A stretch of 64,000 nt of DNA from Vreelandella sp042466685 (GTDB taxonomy: Bacteria; Pseudomonadota; Gammaproteobacteria; Pseudomonadales; Halomonadaceae): positions 3,658,001 to 3,722,000 of the forward strand of contig NZ_CP170448.1 of the NCBI RefSeq assembly GCF_042466685.1, read 5' to 3'. This document shows positions 59,428-64,000 of the stretch, one piece after another. A model generated the notes under the pieces. That model saw only the letters and a list, made by a program, of their open reading frames with translations. It searched no databases and was not told where the DNA came from. Position numbers and translations under genes: made by a program. Numbering within the stretch: the first letter of the stretch is position 1; the number at the start of each line of letters is the position of its first letter.

Positions 59428-59635
59428 GGCACTGCTCCTTGAAGTTCTTGGTATGAAAAAAGCGTATGAAAATTCTGTTAACTGACAATAACCGCGCCTC
59501 TCAAGCGACACAACTCCCCAAAAGCCTGAGAGACCCGCTTTTATTTCAATTTTTTTAAATTAAAACAGCCAAATGCCCTAAATCTACCACTTTGGTCGCC
59601 CAGCGAGAGATTTAGCAAGCCTTTAAGTTGAGTAA

Positions 59636-59669
59636 ACACAAGCGGCGCCCCGAGGGGCGCCGCTTGTGT
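59636..59669 (-). terminator. Long hairpin terminator of aceEF
   Basis: A 16-bp perfect stem (ACACAAGCGGCGCCCC / GGGGCGCCGCTTGTGT) with a GA centre lies 18 bp after the aceF stop codon. On the minus strand the bases after it are TTTACT, a weak T tract. Confidence 0.75.
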
Positions 59670-59686
59670 AAGCACATCGCTAACAG

Positions 59687-61735
59687 TTACAGCAGTAAGC
59701 GACGAATATCGGTCAGTACATCGGCCAGGAAGGCGGTAAAGCGTGCCGCATCGGCGCCATTGATCGCCCGGTGATCGTAGGAGAGCGACAGCGGCATCAT
59801 CAGGCGTGGCTGGAAGGCGCTGCCATCCCATACCGGCTTCATCTGCGCTTTCGAGACACCCAGAATAGCCACTTCCGGCGCGTTGACGATCGGGGTAAAC
59901 GCCGTGCCGCCAATCGAACCGAGGCTCGAAATGGTGAAGCAGCCACCGGTCATCTCGTCGCGCTTAAGCTTTTTGGTCTGGGCTTTCTTGCCTAGCTCCG
60001 CCATCTCCTTGGCAATCTCGATCAAGGATTTCTTGTCGGCGTTGCGCACTACCGGCACCATCAGACCATCAGGGGTATCGACAGCAATACCGATATGGAC
60101 ATAATTCTTCCATACCAGGGTTTCACCGTCACCCTTCAAGCTAACGTTGAACTGCGGGAATTTACGCAGCGCAAAGGCGCAGGCTTTAACCATAAACGGC
60201 AACGGCGTCAGCTTGGCACCCTGTGCTTCCGCTTCGGCCTTCATCGCCTTGCGGAAAGCTTCCAGCTCGGTGATGTCCGCTTCGTCGAACTGGGTGACGT
60301 GGGGCACATTGAGCCAGCTGCGGTGCAGGTTGGTCGCACCCATTTTGAGCAGGCGCCCCATGGGCTTCTCTTCCACTTCACCAAACTGGCTGAAGTCGAC
60401 TTCCGGGATCGGCGGAATACCTGCACCGCCGGTGACAGCAGCTGCTGCGCCTGGCTGAGCTTTGCCCTGATTGGCAATCGCCTGCTTCACGTAGGACTGC
60501 ACGTCCTCTTTGAGCACGCGATCTTTCGGGCCGCTGGGCTTAACAAGCCCCAAGTCGACGCCTAGCTCGCGGGCCAGCATGCGCACCGCGGGACCGGCGT
60601 GAACCAGCTTGCCATCCCGGGGCTTATGGGCCGCCATTTGGGCTTCCGGACTAGGCGTGCCCGCCGGAGACTCAGACGGTTTAGCGCTGTCCTTGCTGTC
60701 ACTGCTCTGCGAGGCTTTTTCTGGTGTGGCCTTTTTCGGTGCCGCTTTTTTGGCACCCGCCACTTCCATATAGCCGATCACATCGCCTTCAGAGACGGTG
60801 TCGCCCTCTTTAACGGTTAGCTCAAGGAGCTTACCTTTATAGGGGCTAGGCACGTCCATAGAGGCTTTGTCGGACTCCAGGGTAATCAGCGGATCTTCTT
60901 CGTTGACCTCGTCACCCGCGGCTACGCCGATCTCGATAATCGGCACATCAGAGGAACCTGAAAGATCCGGCACACGAATCTCTTTGCGCTCCGGTTCACC
61001 GCTGGCGGCCTCTTCCTGATCATCTTCAGCCGTTTGTTCCGGCTCGCTGCTGGCTTGACTAGACGACTGCTGAGAAGAAGCACTCTCTTGCGGTGCCTCT
61101 TCACTATCGTCGCCGCCTTCGCCAGCGATCTCCATCTTACCGATCACATCGCCTTCCGAGACGGTGTCGCCCTCTTTCACGGTAAAGCTAACGATCTTAC
61201 CGCTATGTGGGCTGGGCACGTCCATGGAGGCTTTATCAGACTCCAGGGTGATCAGGGTATCTTCGGCCTCGACCTCATCGCCTTCACTGACCGCGACTTC
61301 GATAATTTCGACGCTGTCCGAGCCGCCGAGATCGGGCACTTTGATATCCACCGTCTGCTTACCGCCGGCGGACTTTTTAGCCGCGGGCTTCTGCTCTTGA
61401 GACGGCTCTTGGGTTTTTTCTTGCTTGGCTGGGGCCTCTTCAGGCTGGCTGTCAGACGAGCTCTCTTGCGTCTTCTCTTGCTCCTCCTCGCCGCCGCCTT
61501 CGACTTCCAGCTCTACGATATCGTCCCCTTCCGAGACGCTATCGCCTTCTTTAACCAGCACTTTGAGTACCTTGCCGCCTTTCGGGGCCGGTACATCCAT
61601 GCTGGCTTTGTCGGATTCCAGCGTGATTAGGGTGTCTTCCGCTTCGATGACGTCGCCTTCTGACACCGCAATCTCGATGATTTCGACATCGGTATCGCCA
61701 CCGATATCGGGAACTTTGATGATTTCGCTACTCAA
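59687..61735 (-). CDS. aceF: Pyruvate dehydrogenase E2, dihydrolipoyllysine acetyltransferase
   Basis: 682 residues. Three tandem lipoyl domains each contain LESDKASMDVP, with lipoyl lysines 43, 168 and 290, joined by long Ser/Glu/Gln/Ala-rich flexible linkers. An E3/E1-binding domain (GPAVRMLARELGVDLGLVKPSG) follows. The catalytic acyltransferase domain ends with SLSYDHRAINGADAARF, holding the active-site His. It transfers acetyl groups to CoA. It lies 58 bp below aceE, with which it forms an operon. No E3 (lpd) gene follows. Confidence 0.97.
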   Translation of the reverse strand: MSSEIIKVPDIGGDTDVEIIEIAVSEGDVIEAEDTLITLESDKASMDVPAPKGGKVLKVLVKEGDSVSEGDDIVELEVEGGGEEEQEKTQESSSDSQPEEAPAKQEKTQEPSQEQKPAAKKSAGGKQTVDIKVPDLGGSDSVEIIEVAVSEGDEVEAEDTLITLESDKASMDVPSPHSGKIVSFTVKEGDTVSEGDVIGKMEIAGEGGDDSEEAPQESASSQQSSSQASSEPEQTAEDDQEEAASGEPERKEIRVPDLSGSSDVPIIEIGVAAGDEVNEEDPLITLESDKASMDVPSPYKGKLLELTVKEGDTVSEGDVIGYMEVAGAKKAAPKKATPEKASQSSDSKDSAKPSESPAGTPSPEAQMAAHKPRDGKLVHAGPAVRMLARELGVDLGLVKPSGPKDRVLKEDVQSYVKQAIANQGKAQPGAAAAVTGGAGIPPIPEVDFSQFGEVEEKPMGRLLKMGATNLHRSWLNVPHVTQFDEADITELEAFRKAMKAEAEAQGAKLTPLPFMVKACAFALRKFPQFNVSLKGDGETLVWKNYVHIGIAVDTPDGLMVPVVRNADKKSLIEIAKEMAELGKKAQTKKLKRDEMTGGCFTISSLGSIGGTAFTPIVNAPEVAILGVSKAQMKPVWDGSAFQPRLMMPLSLSYDHRAINGADAARFTAFLADVLTDIRRLLL

Positions 61736-61793
61736 GGTCGCGCTCCTTCCAAATCGGATCGAGCCGGTGGGCCACCGCCCACCGGTCAGCGGT

Positions 61794-64000
61794 TTAGCTA
61801 GTCAGCGGGTTAGGCTTATTGGCATCGATGCCGTACTTCTTAAGCGCTTCACCAACCTGCTTGCGATCAATCTCACCACGTTCAGCCAGCGCACGCAGCG
61901 CCGCCACGGTCACGAAGTAGCGGTCTACTTCGAAGAAGTAGCGCAGCTTCTCGCGGGTGTCTGAACGGCCAAAGCCATCGGTGCCCAGTACAGTGTAGTC
62001 ACCCGGTACCCAGGCGCGCACTTGATCGGCATACAGCTTCATGTAGTCGGTCGAGGCGATCACCGGGCCGTCGCGCCCTTCCAGGCACTTAGTGACGTGA
62101 GGCTTGGCAGCCTCGGCGTCTGGGTTCAGGAAGGCTTCACGATCCAGCAGCAGCGCTTCACGACGCAGCTCGTTAAAGCTGGTCACGCTCCAAATGTCGG
62201 CGCCGATGCCCCAATCGTTCTCGAGCAACTCAGCGGCCGCTTCCACTTCGCGCAGAATGGTGCCCGAGCCGAGCAGTTGAACGCGGCCCTTGTCGCCTTT
62301 GGTTTCGCGCAGCAGGTACATGCCCTTGACGATATCGTCGGCGGGGACGTTTTCCAGCGCCGGGTGCTCGTAGTTCTCGTTCATCACCGTCAGGTAGTAG
62401 AAGCAGTTCTCCTTGTCGGTGAACATGCGCTTCAGACCATCCTGCAGAATCACGGCGACTTCATGGGCATAGGTCGGGTCGTAGCTGCGGCAGTTGGGGA
62501 TGGTGGAGGCCTGAATCAGGCTGTGGCCATCCTGGTGCTGCAGGCCTTCGCCGTTAAGCGTGGTGCGCCCTGCGGTGCCGCCGACCATAAAGCCGCGGGC
62601 CTGCAGGTCACCCGCCGCCCAGGCCAGGTCGCCGATGCGCTGGAAGCCAAACATTGAGTAGTAGATGTAGAACGGCAGCAGCGTGACGTTGTTGTTGCTG
62701 TAGGAGGTCGCCGCGGCGATCCAGGCCGACATGGCGCCCGCTTCGGTAATGCCCTCTTCGAGGATCTGACCTTTCTGATCCTCGCGGTAGAACATGATCT
62801 GGCCTTTATCCACCGGCTCGTACTTCTGGCCTTCCGAGGTGTAGATCCCCAACTGACGGAACATGCCTTCCATACCGAAGGTACGCGCCTCGTCAGGAAT
62901 AATCGGCACCACCTTCTTGCCCAGCGTCTTATCTTTCACCAGGCCATTGAGTACGCGCACAAACGCCATGGTGGTGGAGACTTCACGCCCTTTCGAGCCG
63001 CCCATTTGCGAGGCAAAGGTCTTGTCTTCGAGGCTGGGGATCTCCAGGGCTTCGAAGTCGCTCTGGCGGCTGGGCAGATAGCCACCCAGACGCTCACGCT
63101 GCAGGTGCATGTACTTGAGCTCGGGAGAGTCCTCTTCCGGCTTGTAGTAGGGCACGTCTTTGAGCTGTTCGTCGGTCAGCGGAATGCCGAAGCGATCACG
63201 GAAGGTCTTGAGCGCTTCGTACTCCATGCTCTTGACCTGGTGCGCTTCGTTGGCCGCTTCGCCATCGCCACTGCCCATGCCGTAACCTTTAACGGTATGC
63301 GCCAGAATCACCGTGGGCTTGCCGTTGGAGGTGTTCACCGCTTCGTTGTACGCCGCGTAAACCTTGAACGGGTCGTGGCCACCGCGGTTGAGCTTCCAGA
63401 TATCTTCGTCGGAGAGGTCGTTGACCATCGCCTCGGTTTCTGGATATTTGCCAAAGAAGTGCTCACGGGTGTAAGCGCCGCCGTTGGCTTTGTAGTTCTG
63501 GTACTCGCCGTCGACCGCTTCATCCATGCGTTTCTGAAGGATGCCTTTCTTATCCTTCTCGAACAGCGGATCCCAGTGACGGCCCCAGACGACCTTGATC
63601 ACGTTCCAGCCAGCGCCACGGAAGACGCCTTCGAACTCGTCCATCACCCGCGAGTTGCCGCGTACCGGGCCGTCCAGGCGCTGCAGGTTGCAGTTGATGA
63701 CGAAGATCAGGTTGTCGAGGTTTTCACGCCCGGCCAGGGAAATAGCCCCCAGGGATTCCGGCTCGTCACACTCGCCGTCGCCCATGAAGCACCAGATCTT
63801 GCGGTCGTACATATCCTTCAGCTCACGGTGATGCAGGTACTTCATCACGTGGGCTTGATAGATCGCTTGAATGGGGCCCAGGCCCATGGAGACCGTGGGG
63901 AACTGCCAGTAGTCAGGCATCAGCCACGGGTGCGGGTAGGAGGATAGACCATCGCCGTCCACTTCCTGGCGGAACTTGTCCATCTGCTCTTCCGATAGAC
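61794..64000 (-). CDS. aceE: Pyruvate dehydrogenase E1 component (3' part; start outside the window)
   Basis: The frame is open from the window edge; an internal Met at 63983 is not the start, since coding continues upstream as LSEEQMDKFRQEVDG. About 734 residues are visible of a protein normally ~890 long. Thiamine-diphosphate site features are GDGECDEPESLG and the following NCNLQRLDGPVRGN. Later landmarks are AHTVKGYGMG and VLGTDGFGRSDTR. It decarboxylates pyruvate and acetylates E2. Confidence 0.97.
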   Translation of the reverse strand, partial: LSEEQMDKFRQEVDGDGLSSYPHPWLMPDYWQFPTVSMGLGPIQAIYQAHVMKYLHHRELKDMYDRKIWCFMGDGECDEPESLGAISLAGRENLDNLIFVINCNLQRLDGPVRGNSRVMDEFEGVFRGAGWNVIKVVWGRHWDPLFEKDKKGILQKRMDEAVDGEYQNYKANGGAYTREHFFGKYPETEAMVNDLSDEDIWKLNRGGHDPFKVYAAYNEAVNTSNGKPTVILAHTVKGYGMGSGDGEAANEAHQVKSMEYEALKTFRDRFGIPLTDEQLKDVPYYKPEEDSPELKYMHLQRERLGGYLPSRQSDFEALEIPSLEDKTFASQMGGSKGREVSTTMAFVRVLNGLVKDKTLGKKVVPIIPDEARTFGMEGMFRQLGIYTSEGQKYEPVDKGQIMFYREDQKGQILEEGITEAGAMSAWIAAATSYSNNNVTLLPFYIYYSMFGFQRIGDLAWAAGDLQARGFMVGGTAGRTTLNGEGLQHQDGHSLIQASTIPNCRSYDPTYAHEVAVILQDGLKRMFTDKENCFYYLTVMNENYEHPALENVPADDIVKGMYLLRETKGDKGRVQLLGSGTILREVEAAAELLENDWGIGADIWSVTSFNELRREALLLDREAFLNPDAEAAKPHVTKCLEGRDGPVIASTDYMKLYADQVRAWVPGDYTVLGTDGFGRSDTREKLRYFFEVDRYFVTVAALRALAERGEIDRKQVGEALKKYGIDANKPNPLTS

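Noticed and set aside
1..64000. CRISPR array, toxin-antitoxin pair, prophage or defence island
   Set aside because: No regularly spaced short repeats, no integrase, capsid or restriction genes, and no small overlapping toxin-antitoxin pair were seen anywhere in the window.

Overview
The window looks like chromosomal DNA from a halophilic gammaproteobacterium of the Halomonadaceae (Halomonas/Vreelandella type). This is inferred from protein character and from the gene neighbourhoods: ccoNOQP-ccoGHIS-hemN-anr, an SLC5-linked sensor kinase next to acs, aceEF and ttcA. No 16S gene is present, so the genus is an inference. Most of the window is ordinary core and catabolic metabolism. I found no phage, plasmid, CRISPR array or recognisable defence island.

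Layout. 1-2616 is the upper part of urate degradation: a partial GntR-family regulator, the membrane cytochrome-c urate oxidase PuuD and 5-hydroxyisourate hydrolase UraH on the minus strand, with OHCU decarboxylase UraD divergent. An 18-bp perfect palindrome lies between uraH and uraD. 2665-4589 is a complete group IIC intron with its maturase, inserted just behind the terminator of a phasin gene. Two glutathione-transferase genes follow (5196-6692). 7071-8762 is a lactate/glycolate permease. The minus strand from 18733 down to 8843 carries a long colinear catabolic set: TRAP transporter (three genes), a crotonase-fold protein without its usual catalytic glutamates, a CaiB-type CoA-transferase, a serine-glyoxylate-type aminotransferase, a YdiJ-like FAD/Fe-S D-2-hydroxyacid dehydrogenase and a gamma-carbonic anhydrase. 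19049-20386 holds an HbpS/GlcG-like protein and a GntR regulator. 20391-25836 is the glycolate oxidase cluster, glcC divergent from glcDEF-glcG. The permease and glcD promoters carry the same 15-bp operator (ACTGGT-N3-ACCAAT), so glycolate uptake and oxidation appear to form one GlcC regulon.

25861-27785 is a second, apparently identical copy of the group IIC intron, again directly behind a Rho-independent terminator, this time of a five-gene tRNA operon (Val-Asp-Asp-Val-Asp in transcript order, 28505 down to 27858). The two copies are direct repeats 23,196 bp apart. After an alpha/beta hydrolase come the cbb3 oxidase operon ccoNOQP, its assembly genes ccoG, ccoH, ccoI, ccoS and a SafE-like membrane protein, then hemN and anr: a complete microaerobic respiration unit. 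ttcA is convergent with anr. A cNMP/CBS/DUF294 nucleotidyltransferase follows, coupled to a DnaQ-fold protein that appears to have lost every catalytic residue.

44223-44904 is a long non-coding leader with competing inverted repeats. It precedes a DUF4212 small subunit and an ActP-like sodium:solute symporter, a hypothetical membrane-anchored protein, the SLC5-STAC-PAS-kinase-receiver protein CrbS, and, on the minus strand, its response regulator CrbR and acetyl-CoA synthetase: an acetate uptake, sensing and activation module. The window ends with housekeeping genes: sprT-like, a UPF0149 gene, a phospholipase-D type cardiolipin synthase, rsmJ, tsaB, adk, aceF (three lipoyl domains) and the 3' part of aceE.

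The observations most worth checking are the paired terminator-targeted introns, the GlcC operator pair, the atypical CoA/TRAP catabolic operon, the pseudo-exonuclease beside DUF294, and the two-state leader upstream of the acetate symporter genes. None of these is proven novel from sequence alone.
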